NCBI GenBank assembly: GCA_002384855.1
Contig: DGBP01000020.1
Coordinates: 40,724 to 104,723, forward strand
Direction of reading: 5' to 3'
DNA length: 64,000 bases
Source of the DNA: Nocardioidaceae bacterium UBA4001
GTDB lineage: Bacteria; Actinomycetota; Actinomycetes; Propionibacteriales; Nocardioidaceae
Below are positions 36,955-44,769 of the stretch, piece after piece. A program made the translations under genes and the position numbers. How positions within the stretch are numbered: position 1 is the stretch's first letter; each line of letters opens with the position of its first letter. The notes under the pieces were generated by a model that saw only the letters and a list, made by a program, of their open reading frames with translations, was not told the origin of the DNA and searched no databases.

Positions 36955-36988
36955 GGGTCGGTCCTCACTTGTCGTGGCCTCGGGTGCC

Positions 36989-37076
36989 GCTTTCCCACGT
37001 TAACCGGGGAAACCGGCACTCCCCGCGGGATATTCATCGAGGTATGTACTGCTTCACCAGGTGAACGTGGGAAAGC
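36989..37076. repeat. 88-bp element with 17-bp terminal inverted repeats
   Basis: Begins GCTTTCCCACGTTAACC and ends GGTGAACGTGGGAAAGC, inverted repeats of 17 bp with one mismatch. Over most of its length it aligns without gaps to the reverse complement of 60406-60490. It occupies the gap between the rpmA terminator and obgE. This is the layout of a REP/MITE-like dispersed element. Confidence 0.75.
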
Positions 37077-37097
37077 CGGGTCGGCTCCGGGAACGAG

Positions 37098-37133
37098 CCA
37101 GGGGCGCTCCGCGGTGTCGCGGAGCGCCCCTGG
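37098..37133 (-). terminator. Strong terminator hairpin after rpmA
   Basis: CCAGGGGCGCTCCGCG-GTGT-CGCGGAGCGCCCCTGG, a perfect 16-bp stem with a 4-nt loop, 27 bp past the rpmA stop. There is no T run. Confidence 0.75.
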
Positions 37134-37159
37134 CGAAGTCGTTGCTGGTGCTGCCTACG

Positions 37160-37417
37160 TCACTCAGACGTCGGGACGACGTTGACGACGCGGCGACCGC
37201 GCTTGGTGCCGAACGCGACGTTGCCCGCGACGAGTGCGAACAGGGTGTCGTCGCCACCACGGCCCACGCCCGCACCGGGGTGGAAGTGCGTGCCACGCTG
37301 GCGGACGAGGATCTCGCCGGCGTTGACCAGCTGGCCGCCGAAGCGCTTGACGCCGAGGTACTGCGCATTGGAGTCGCGGCCGTTCTTGGTGGACGCCGCG
37401 CCCTTCTTGTGTGCCAT
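37160..37417 (-). CDS. rpmA: 50S ribosomal protein L27
   Basis: 85 aa. Canonical L27: MAHKKGAASTKNGRDSNAQ, LGVKRFGGQLV, then HFHPGAGVGRGGDDTLFALV. The N-terminal tail reaches the peptidyl-transferase centre; no cleavable N-terminal extension of the Firmicutes type is seen. It follows rplU by 41 bp and ends at a 16-bp terminator stem, so rplU-rpmA is a two-gene operon. Confidence 0.97.
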   Translation of the reverse strand: MAHKKGAASTKNGRDSNAQYLGVKRFGGQLVNAGEILVRQRGTHFHPGAGVGRGGDDTLFALVAGNVAFGTKRGRRVVNVVPTSE

Positions 37418-37458
37418 GAGTTCAGTCCTTGGGTGTTCAGACGATCAGCGTGTGCTGA

Positions 37459-37767
37459 TCAAGCCGAGATGTCGGTGACCTTGACCTGGGTGTACTTCTG
37501 ACGGTGACCCTGGCGCTTCTTGTAGCCGGTCTTGTTCTTGTACTTCTGGATGACGATCTTGGGGCCCTTGGTGCCACCGAGCACCTCGGCGGTCACGCTT
37601 GCCTTGCCGAGCGTGTCTGCGTCCGAGGTGACCTTCTCACCGTCGACGAGCAGCACCACGGGAAGCTTGACCGAGTCGCCGACCTCGCTGGCAACCTTGT
37701 CGATCTCGATGACGTCACCGACAGCAACCTTCTGCTGCTGGCCGCCACTGCGCACGATCGCGTACAC
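37459..37767 (-). CDS. rplU: 50S ribosomal protein L21
   Basis: 102 aa. L21 features: YAIVRSGGQQQKVAVGDVIEI, then YKNKTGYKKRQGHRQKYTQV near the end. It binds 23S rRNA. GTG 37767. A clear promoter at 37891-37919 leaves a leader of about 117 nt, long enough for the autogenous control known for some r-protein operons, but no named leader motif was recognised. Confidence 0.97.
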   Translation of the reverse strand: MYAIVRSGGQQQKVAVGDVIEIDKVASEVGDSVKLPVVLLVDGEKVTSDADTLGKASVTAEVLGGTKGPKIVIQKYKNKTGYKKRQGHRQKYTQVKVTDISA

Positions 37768-37890
37768 CGCGGACTCACTCTCTTCGTCGGACTACAAGAA
37801 CGGTTCTCCCGGCACCGCTCGCTCTCCGACCTGAGGGTGGGAGCGTGCGACCTGCGCACAGGAGGGGCGCGCGTTGCACGCCGAGGATCA

Positions 37891-37919
37891 AGTCTACGGA
37901 CGATGCCCTGCCGGGTCAA
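37891..37919 (-). promoter_or_regulatory. rplU-rpmA promoter, TTGACC-17-TAGACT
   Basis: Minus-strand -35 TTGACC (37919-37914) and -10 TAGACT (37896-37891) with a 17-bp spacer: the best sigma-70-like promoter in the window. The predicted start is near 37884. Confidence 0.75.
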
Positions 37920-37961
37920 AACGCCTGTCCCGTCCTGCGCGGACTGCCCGTACCACTGCCG

Positions 37962-38118
37962 TCAGGTGTGCACGAGCAGCCACGGGTTGGTGGGCAGCGG
38001 CGTGTACGACGGCGTGCAGACCGCTGCGACGAAGCCGATCCGCCTCTGCGTCGGCCCGCTCGCGACTCGAGAAGCTGCAGTCGTACCCGCGTGACCCCTC
38101 CACATGGACGCGGTACAT
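37962..38118 (-). pseudogene. Small gene with a single +1 frameshift
   Basis: ATG 38118 opens MYRVHVEGSRGYDC ... DRLRRSGLHAVV, and after one extra base the next frame continues TPLPTNPWLLVHT and a TGA at 37964-37962. Length is 157 nt, exactly one more than 51 codons plus stop. G/C third-position bias follows the first frame before the junction and the second after it. Removing one base near GTCGTAC gives a coherent 51-residue protein. It could be a real mutation, a sequencing error, or (less likely) programmed frameshifting. Confidence 0.5.
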
Positions 38119-38284
38119 GAGGACCCGCTCCGCCGTCAGCCTCTTGTTCTCTCTCACGTCTCCAGGCTGAGACGACCGATTCCGGGACGAATCGGGCTGA
38201 GGTCCTGTCGCGGTCCGCGACCGGTTGTCCGACACCGCGCCTGGCCCGGAGATCCGCTCGGGCGGAGCCCCTCGGTACGCGGGC

Positions 38285-38315
38285 GGGCTCCCGGGGGAAG
38301 CTGCCCCGGGAACCC
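38285..38315 (-). terminator. Terminator hairpin after rne
   Basis: On the minus strand, GGGTTCCCGGGG and CCCCGGGAGCCC form a 12-bp stem with one G-U pair and a 7-nt loop, 13 bp past the rne stop. No T run. Confidence 0.65.
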
Positions 38316-38327
38316 TCCCGACCCTGC

Positions 38328-41300
38328 TCAGCGGCGGCGTGAACCGCGCTTCTTGACCGGTACGTGCGGGGTCGTCGGGCTCTCGGCACCGACGGCGCCG
38401 TCGCCTGCGTCGGTCACCTCGGCGGAGTCGACCAGCACGGCGATCGGCTCGGCATCGGCCGGCTGGTCCGCGACCTGCTCGGCGGCCGACTCGGTCGCGA
38501 CCGACGAGCCGGCACCATCCGTGTCCTCCACGGCGGTGCCGCCCTGCGGCGGGCCGGCGGCGCGACGGGCACTACGCCGCCGCACCGTGGTGACCACGGT
38601 TGCTGCCGCAGGTGCAGCGGCCTCGACCGGGGTCCCGGCTGCGGTCTCGGTGGTCGCCTGCCCCACCTCGGTGGCCGCCGCGTGCTGCGCCACGTCGGCT
38701 GCGGGGGCCGGGGTCGGCTCGGACGTCGCCGCCGGCGTCGTCTCAGCAGTAGGCACGGTCGTCGGCTCGCTGATCGGCTCGGGCGGAGCGGCCTCGCGAC
38801 GGGCACGTCCACGGCCACGCCCTCGGCCACGAGAGGTCGTCGAGGTCGCCGCCTCCTCCGCGACGGCCTGCGCCGCGGCCGGCTCGGCGCCGGACTGCTC
38901 GGACTGCTCGTCCTGAGTCTGCGGCGCGACCTCACCTGCGGGCGCCTTCTCGACGGGCCCGTCCGCCGCAGGCGGCTTCGCGGGCCTGCCCTGCGCAGAC
39001 CTCGCCTCGACCTGTGTCGCCTCGACCCGCTCACCCGCCTGTTTCGGCTCGACCTGCGACTCGTCGCCGGCCTTCTCTTCGCCGGCCTTCTCCTCGTGAC
39101 GGGCCATCGCCGCAAGGTCCTTCGGCGAGGGCACTGCCCCACCGTTGCCGCCGCTCGGGACCTCGTCACGGCCTCGCCCACGGCCGCTTCGACGGCCACG
39201 GCGCGGCTCCTCCTCGGTCTTCCGCTTCGACTCCACCGGCTCGTGGTGCAGGACCAGGCCGCGACCGGAGCACGCCTCGCAGCTCTCGGAGAACGCCTCG
39301 AGCAGGCCGGTGCCGATCCGCTTCCGGGTCATCTGCACGAGGCCGAGCGAGGTCACCTCGGCGACCTGGTGACGCGTCCGGTCCCGGCCCAGGCACTCGA
39401 CCAGCCGGCGCAGGACGAGGTCGCGGTTGCTCTCGAGCACCATGTCGATGAAGTCCACGACGATGATCCCGCCGATGTCACGCAGCCTCAGCTGGCGGAC
39501 GATCTCCTCGGCCGCCTCGAGGTTGTTCTTCGTGACGGTCTCCTCGAGGTTGCCGCCGGACCCGGTGAACTTGCCGGTGTTCACGTCGACGACCGTCATC
39601 GCCTCGGTGCGGTCGATGACGAGGGAACCACCCGAGGGCAGCCAGACCTTGCGGTCGAGCGCCTTCTCGATCTGCTCGTCGATGCGGTGCTCGGCGAAGA
39701 TGTCCCGCTCGCCGTCGTACTTCTCGAGCCGGTCGGCGAGGTCGGGCGCGACGTGGCTGACGTAGCTCTCGACGGTGTCCCAGGCGTCATCGCCGGAGAT
39801 CACGAGCTTGGAGAAGTCCTCGGTGAACAGGTCGCGCACGACCTTGAGAGTCAGGTCCGGCTCGCCGTACAACAGCTGCGGCGCGTTGCCGGACTTCACC
39901 TTCTTCTCGATGTCGTCCCACCGCGCGGTGAGCCGCTCCACGTCGCGGGTCAGCTCGTCCTCGCTGGCCCCCTCGGCGGCCGTGCGGACGATCACGCCGG
40001 CGGAGTCAGGAACGATCTCCTTCAGCAGCGTCTTGAGCCGGTTGCGCTCGGTGTCGGGGAGCTTGCGGGAGATGCCGCTGGTCGTGCCGTCCGGCACGTA
40101 GACCAGGAACCGGCCGGGCAGGCTGATCTGGCTGGTGAGCCGGGCGCCCTTGTGCCCGATCGGGTCCTTGGTGACCTGGACCAGGATCGACTGGCCGGAC
40201 TTCAGCACCGCCTCGATCTTGCGGGGCGTGCCGTTCTTGGCACCGAGGGCGTCCCAGTTGACCTCGCCGGCGTACAGCACGGCGTTGCGGCCCTTGCCGA
40301 TGTCGATGAAGGCGGCCTCCATCGAAGGCAGGACGTTCTGGACCCGCCCGAGGTAGACGTTGCCGATCAGCGAGGTCTGCGACTCCCGCGCCACATAGTG
40401 CTCGACGAGGACCTGGTCCTCCATCACCGCGATCTGGGTCAGGTCCTCGCGCTGGCGGATCACCATGACCCGGTCGACAGCCTCTCGGCGGGCCAGGAAC
40501 TCGGCCTCGCTCACGATGGGGGCGCGCCGGCGGCCGGCCTCACGACCCTCCCGGCGCCGCTGCTTCTTGGCCTCGAGGCGGGTGGAACCGCTCAGCGAGG
40601 TGATCTCGTCCTCGGCGTTACGCGGCTTGCGGGCGCGCGGCTCCTCGCCACCTTCGCCTTCACCGCGACGGCGACGGCGCCGGCGACGGGCGGTGCCGGA
40701 GCCCTCCTCCCCCTCGTCGGACGTCGACCCCTCCTCGGCGCGCTGCTCGCTGCCCTGGTCCTTGTCCGAGGAGCCCTCGGTGGCCTCGGTGTCGTCGCTG
40801 CCACCACCGGAGCGACGGCGGCGTCGTCCACCCCGCCGACGGCGTCGACGCTCGCCACCGCCCTGCTCCTCCTCGCCGCCCTCGGCGGCGGTCTCCGCGG
40901 CCTCGGTGGACTCGGGGACCTCCTCCTCGGCGGGGGCCCCGGCCTGCTCGGGCTCGGGCTGGGTGGCCTTCTTGGCGCCACGCCGGGCGGCGGCCTTCCT
41001 GGCCGGCTTCGCCTCGGCGGCTTCGGCCTCGGCTCCCGCCTCCGCCTCCGACTGCTCCGGAGCGGACTCGGGCGCTGCCGGCTCCGCGACCTTCTTGGCC
41101 CTGGACGAGCCGCGCTTGCGGGTGGTGACGACGGGCTTGGTCGTGTCGGGGGCCTGGAACAGCGGCGCGGCCACCGCCGACGCCTGGCGGGCTGCACCCT
41201 CCTCGGCGGGTGCTGCCACCTGCTCGGCCGAGGCCGCTGCGGAGATCTCCGCAGCCGAGGGCTCCGGCGTCTGGGTGTCGTCACCTGGCACCTCGGGGGC

Positions 41301-41705
41301 GGCGACCGCCTTCTTGGTGGTGCGCCGGGCCGTGGTGGTCTTCTTCGCGGCGGTCTTCCTCGTCGCACGCTTGGCGACTGGTGCCTCCGTCGTGGCGGAT
41401 GCCTCCGCGACACTGGGCTCCCCGACCGGGGCAGGGGAGCCTGCCGGGCTGGACTCCTCGGCGCCGGTGGTCTCGGTGGCGGGGAGCGTCTCCTCTCCGG
41501 CAGCCGCGGCGGCCTTCTTGGAGGTGCGCTTCGCGGTCGGCCTCTTCGCGGCGGCCTGCTTCGCCGGGGCCTTCTTCGCAGCCGCCTTCTTGGCGGTGCG
41601 CTTCGCGGCCGCCTTCTTGGCCGGGGCGGCGGCCTCGCCGCCGGTGTCCGGGGTCTCGGCGGCGCCTTCTGCGGGGTTCTCGGCGGGGATCTCAGCGTCG
41701 AGCAT
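38328..41705 (-). CDS. rne: Ribonuclease E/G family endoribonuclease
   Basis: 1125 aa, the actinobacterial RNase E layout. A long N-terminal extension (1 to about 400) begins with an Ala/Lys/Thr-rich histone-H1-like stretch (about 28-70) and continues acidic, with Arg/Gly patches (RRRRRGGRRRRR near 290). The catalytic core spans about 410-820: S1-type region, FVDFIDM-like acidic site (VVDFIDMVLESNRD), VDVNTGKFTG, and the zinc-link CEACSGRG at about 805-812. A disordered acidic and Arg-rich tail completes it. It cuts single-stranded mRNA and processes rRNA. The ATG 41705 follows GGAG. Confidence 0.95.
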   Translation of the reverse strand: MLDAEIPAENPAEGAAETPDTGGEAAAPAKKAAAKRTAKKAAAKKAPAKQAAAKRPTAKRTSKKAAAAAGEETLPATETTGAEESSPAGSPAPVGEPSVAEASATTEAPVAKRATRKTAAKKTTTARRTTKKAVAAPEVPGDDTQTPEPSAAEISAAASAEQVAAPAEEGAARQASAVAAPLFQAPDTTKPVVTTRKRGSSRAKKVAEPAAPESAPEQSEAEAGAEAEAAEAKPARKAAARRGAKKATQPEPEQAGAPAEEEVPESTEAAETAAEGGEEEQGGGERRRRRRGGRRRRRSGGGSDDTEATEGSSDKDQGSEQRAEEGSTSDEGEEGSGTARRRRRRRRGEGEGGEEPRARKPRNAEDEITSLSGSTRLEAKKQRRREGREAGRRRAPIVSEAEFLARREAVDRVMVIRQREDLTQIAVMEDQVLVEHYVARESQTSLIGNVYLGRVQNVLPSMEAAFIDIGKGRNAVLYAGEVNWDALGAKNGTPRKIEAVLKSGQSILVQVTKDPIGHKGARLTSQISLPGRFLVYVPDGTTSGISRKLPDTERNRLKTLLKEIVPDSAGVIVRTAAEGASEDELTRDVERLTARWDDIEKKVKSGNAPQLLYGEPDLTLKVVRDLFTEDFSKLVISGDDAWDTVESYVSHVAPDLADRLEKYDGERDIFAEHRIDEQIEKALDRKVWLPSGGSLVIDRTEAMTVVDVNTGKFTGSGGNLEETVTKNNLEAAEEIVRQLRLRDIGGIIVVDFIDMVLESNRDLVLRRLVECLGRDRTRHQVAEVTSLGLVQMTRKRIGTGLLEAFSESCEACSGRGLVLHHEPVESKRKTEEEPRRGRRSGRGRGRDEVPSGGNGGAVPSPKDLAAMARHEEKAGEEKAGDESQVEPKQAGERVEATQVEARSAQGRPAKPPAADGPVEKAPAGEVAPQTQDEQSEQSGAEPAAAQAVAEEAATSTTSRGRGRGRGRARREAAPPEPISEPTTVPTAETTPAATSEPTPAPAADVAQHAAATEVGQATTETAAGTPVEAAAPAAATVVTTVRRRSARRAAGPPQGGTAVEDTDGAGSSVATESAAEQVADQPADAEPIAVLVDSAEVTDAGDGAVGAESPTTPHVPVKKRGSRRR

Positions 41706-42221
41706 GTGCTCTCCTCTGCTCCCGGGAGCGCGTCGAGAGACGGTCCACGCGGGAGCGTGTCAGTCGTCGTACCGGCGAACCGGTCCGAACGGAAGCCTGC
41801 GGTCGGGGCTCTGGCAGCTGCCGACCGCCGGGACGCGGTGGATGCGCGAGTCAGCGGTCGAGCCGTTGCCGGAGCGCGGCGACAACCTCCGAAGTCACTC
41901 GTCGTCCAGGGCTCGTGTCGGGCCGACCGCGGTCAGCGGCTCATCGTCGACCGAACCTGTCACCTTCGGTCGAGCCGTGTCGCGTTCGGGGCTCCGACGG
42001 ATCCCCTACCGTGCCGGCCAACGGATCGTCATGACCTGGCGCGAGCTGCCCCGGCAGGGCGGCGTCCACGTCGAGCCCGGCGACCTCGCAGATCGGCGAG
42101 GATGTCGTCGGGTCCCACGAACGGAGGGTTCCGTGTCGCAGGACCACCCCGAGTATCGCACACATCGCCCCCGATCCCGGCGAACGACGTGACGCGGACG
42201 AAAGGTGACGCGCGGGGCGGC
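41706..42221 (-). other. 516-bp gap upstream of rne, probable long leader
   Basis: No convincing gene: the open frames on either strand have poor third-position bias. It contains a perfect hairpin at 41947-41973 (TCGACCGAA-9 nt-TTCGGTCGA) and overlaps nothing. Long rne leaders are autoregulatory in other bacteria, and this stretch could do the same. No promoter was identified with confidence. Confidence 0.45.
41947..41973. repeat. 9-bp perfect inverted repeat in the rne leader region
   Basis: TCGACCGAA at 41947-41955 and TTCGGTCGA at 41965-41973, loop of 9. It is a possible RNA hairpin or protein site. Confidence 0.5.
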
Positions 42222-42944
42222 TCAGCCCTCCACGCCCCCGAGCGGGTCACCCACGGTGCGCGTCTGCGGGTCCCACGGGCCCTGCGCCAGGCGGCGGTGG
42301 AGGGGCACCCCCTGCGTCACGAGACCGCCTGCCCTCCTCAACCCCTCGAGCACGTCGTCGGGGCGGACCGCGGGCGTGCCCTGGAGGATGACCACGTCCA
42401 GCGCGCTCCCCTCCCCGCTCTCCTCCGTCTCGAGAGAGGCCACGGCGGCGCGGCAGTCGAAGGCGCGAACGCCCTTCTTCGTCATCCGCTCGACCACGAC
42501 CTCCTCGGCGACGAGGAAGGCGGCGGCGGCTGCCCTGGCGTCGTCGAGGGGTACGTCGGCCAGCTCGATGTTCCAGCGGCTGGCCTCGAGCAGGTCCGCG
42601 AGCGAGCCACCCCCGCTGACCACGACCTGCAGGACGTCGAGCCCCTCGGGCAACGCCTCGTCGAGCGCCGACTGCACCGCGGCCGGGTCGACGACCTGGG
42701 CGAGCGCGATCTCGAGGTACTCCGCCTCGCTGGCCGACCCCGTCGGAGCCGCTCCCGCGTAGGAGATCCGCGGGTGCGGGTTGAAGCCGGAGGAGTAGGC
42801 CATCGGGATTCGTGCCCGGAACACCGCCCGCTCGAATGCACGGGAGAAGTCACGGTGGCTCGTGAAGCGCAGCCGCCCCCGCTTGGCGTAGCGGATGCGC
42901 AGTCGCTGGACCGGTGGGGCTTGCTGCTCGGGCTGATCAGGCAC
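42222..42944 (-). CDS. TIGR03936 family protein (DUF2344), radical-SAM partner
   Basis: 240 aa. Family pattern QRLRIRYAKRGRLRFTSHRDFSRAFERA at the N-terminus and AYSSGFNPHPRISYA, the signature of the DUF2344/TIGR03936 proteins that accompany TIGR03960 radical-SAM enzymes. Its exact role is unknown; modification of tRNA or rRNA has been guessed for such pairs. GTG 42944 has a TAGGCT box 6 nt upstream, so it is probably leaderless. In most actinobacteria it directly follows its radical-SAM partner; here the partner is 1.8 kb away. Confidence 0.9.
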   Translation of the reverse strand: MPDQPEQQAPPVQRLRIRYAKRGRLRFTSHRDFSRAFERAVFRARIPMAYSSGFNPHPRISYAGAAPTGSASEAEYLEIALAQVVDPAAVQSALDEALPEGLDVLQVVVSGGGSLADLLEASRWNIELADVPLDDARAAAAAFLVAEEVVVERMTKKGVRAFDCRAAVASLETEESGEGSALDVVILQGTPAVRPDDVLEGLRRAGGLVTQGVPLHRRLAQGPWDPQTRTVGDPLGGVEG

Positions 42945-42950
42945 CGGCCA

Positions 42951-42956
42951 AGCCTA
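42951..42956 (-). promoter_or_regulatory. -10 box (TAGGCT) for TIGR03936 gene, leaderless
   Basis: The minus-strand TAGGCT ends 6 nt before GTG 42944. It gives this gene its own promoter after separation from its usual partner. Confidence 0.45.
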
Positions 42957-43502
42957 CGTGCGGGCTGCGTCGTCCCGACTGTGGGTCCGTTGCTGCAGCG
43001 GCGACGCGAACCGCTGCGTCACCCGCACCCCCTCCAGCCAGCCGGTGAGCCGGTCGGCCCAGCCCATCACCGTGGGGTCGAGGCCCGGCAGCAGCGCGGC
43101 CCACGGCTGCACAGGCGCGACCTCGTGCACGTCGTCCGGGAGGAGGAAGCCGGTGGCGCCGTCCAGGTCGACCTGCACCGCCGAGACGTCGCGCAGCGCC
43201 TGCCTGACCGCTGCTGCCGTCGAGCCCGGCCACCACCGCAGGTCCCGCTCGGTGCCTGGCCCGAAGGTCCACAGCCACTGCCGCACGAGCTCGGCCCGAA
43301 CGGTGGCAGCTCCTCGCGCAGCTGTGCCGAGGACGCCTCCCTGCCGTCGGCCAGGTGAACCAGGACCGCCTCGGACGCCTCCGCGAGCCGGGCCGCGCCG
43401 TCGTCGTACAGGCCCGGCCGCGCGCAGACCGGTGCCGAGACGATGCCGCCTCGCGAGGCGGGCCTTCCGCTCCACCACGGTGACCGTGTGCACGCCCCCA
43501 AT
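42954..43502 (-). pseudogene. Remnant of a winged-helix (DUF1006/YcaQ-like) DNA-binding protein
   Basis: Fragments in two minus-strand frames match parts of a winged-helix protein of about 370 aa. One frame gives LYDDGAARLAEASEAVLVHL ... SSAQLREELP, the other continues VRAELVRQWLWTFGPGTERD and QPWAALLPGLDPTVMGW. The switch is a one-base loss near 43301-43308, and an earlier switch near 43440 is likely. The N-terminal half is missing and the C-terminus is cut short. Proteins of this type include DNA crosslink glycosylases. It lies between the MFS gene and the TIGR03936 gene. Confidence 0.6.
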
Positions 43503-43527
43503 GTAGGGGCGGCCACCGACCTCTCCT

Positions 43528-43533
43528 TAGGGT
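43528..43533 (+). promoter_or_regulatory. -10 box (TAGGGT) for MFS gene, leaderless
   Basis: TAGGGT ends 6 nt before GTG 43540. Confidence 0.45.
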
Positions 43534-43539
43534 GAGCCG

Positions 43540-44751
43540 GTGACCCCGCCCGCCCCGAAGGCTCCCGTCGAGGACAGCCGTTGGGAGCGCGTGCTGCTGC
43601 TCGCGGGCATCGTGGTGCTCGCCTTCAACCTCCGCCCCGCCGCGGTCAGCGTCGGCCCGGTGCTCGACGAGATCACCTCCGCGCTCGGCATGTCGGGAGC
43701 CGTCGCCGGTGTCCTGACCACGCTCCCGGTCCTCGCGTTCGCGGCGTTCGGTGCGCTGGCCCCCGAGCTGGCCCGCCGCCTCGGCCTCCATCACGTCACC
43801 CTGGTCTCCCTGGTCGCGGTGGTAGTGGGACTCGGCATCCGTGCGCGCACCGACGAGATCTGGGTCTTCCTCGTCGCCTCGCTGGTCGGCCTCGGCGGCA
43901 TGGCGACCGCGAACGTCCTGCTGCCCTCACTGGTGAAGCTGCACTTCCCGCGCCGGGTCGGGCTGCTCACGTCGGTCTACACGACCTCGATGGCCGTCGG
44001 CCTCACGTTCGCCTCGAGCCTCACCGTCCCGATCGCCGAGCAGACCGGGTCGTGGCGATGGGGGCTGTTCGCGTGGGCGCTGACCGCCGTGGTCGCGGCG
44101 CTGCCCTGGATCGGTCTGCTGCGCCACGACCGGACGCCGTCTCCCGAGCCCCACACCATCACCCTGCGCCAGGTCGCGCGCACCCGGCTCGGCTGGTCGA
44201 TGGCGCTCTTCTTCGGCCTCCAGTCGCTGCAGGCGTACTCGATCTTCGGCTGGTTCGCGCAGGTGTACCGCGACGCCGGGTTCTCCGCGACCACCGCCGG
44301 GCTGCTCCTGGGGGTGATCACGGCGATGAGCATCCCGCTGTCGTTCCTGATCCCGTCCTTCGCGGCGCGGATGCACCACCAGACCTGGCTGATCGTCGGC
44401 CTGATCGCCTGTTACCCCGTCGGCTACCTCGGGCTGATCCTCGCGCCCGTCGCCGGGGCCTGGGCGTGGGCGGTGCTCGTGGGCACCGCGGCGAGCGTGT
44501 TCCCGCTCGTCCTCACGCTGATCGGGCTCCGGGCCCGCACCAGGGAGGGCACCGCCGCCCTGTCCGGCTTCACCCAGTCGGTGGGCTACCTGATCGCGGC
44601 GGTCGGCCCCTTCGGGATGGGCGTGCTGTACGACGCGACGGGCGGCTGGACCGTCCCCCTGTCGGTGCTCCTCGTGCTGGTGGTCGGCCAGCTCGCGGCA
44701 GGGCTCGCGGTCGCGAGACCGTCGTACATCGAGGACTCCGTCCGCCGCTGA
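43540..44751 (+). CDS. MFS transporter, CynX/NimT (cyanate permease-like) family
   Basis: 403 aa with twelve predicted membrane helices. The N-terminus LLLAGIVVLAFNLRPAAVSVGPVLDEI is a hallmark of the CynX/NimT branch, members of which move cyanate, 2-nitroimidazole or other small anions; the real substrate here is unknown. Charged residues cluster in the loop between helices 6 and 7 (LRHDRTPSPEPHTI). GTG 43540, probably leaderless. It is the only plus-strand gene in a minus-strand block and separates the TIGR03936/TIGR03960 pair, so it is probably an insertion in this lineage. Confidence 0.88.
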   Translation: MTPPAPKAPVEDSRWERVLLLAGIVVLAFNLRPAAVSVGPVLDEITSALGMSGAVAGVLTTLPVLAFAAFGALAPELARRLGLHHVTLVSLVAVVVGLGIRARTDEIWVFLVASLVGLGGMATANVLLPSLVKLHFPRRVGLLTSVYTTSMAVGLTFASSLTVPIAEQTGSWRWGLFAWALTAVVAALPWIGLLRHDRTPSPEPHTITLRQVARTRLGWSMALFFGLQSLQAYSIFGWFAQVYRDAGFSATTAGLLLGVITAMSIPLSFLIPSFAARMHHQTWLIVGLIACYPVGYLGLILAPVAGAWAWAVLVGTAASVFPLVLTLIGLRARTREGTAALSGFTQSVGYLIAAVGPFGMGVLYDATGGWTVPLSVLLVLVVGQLAAGLAVARPSYIEDSVRR

Positions 44752-44769
44752 ACAGCCGGTCCGGAACGG

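Noticed and set aside
37903..38094. Cysteine-rich plus-strand ORF MPCRVKTPVPSCADCPYHC
   Set aside because: Codon bias favours the opposite strand, where a frameshifted small gene is a better explanation, and it overlaps the rplU promoter.
41941..42165. 74-codon ORF upstream of rne on the minus strand
   Set aside because: Third-position composition is not coding-like and no ribosome-binding site or family similarity was seen.
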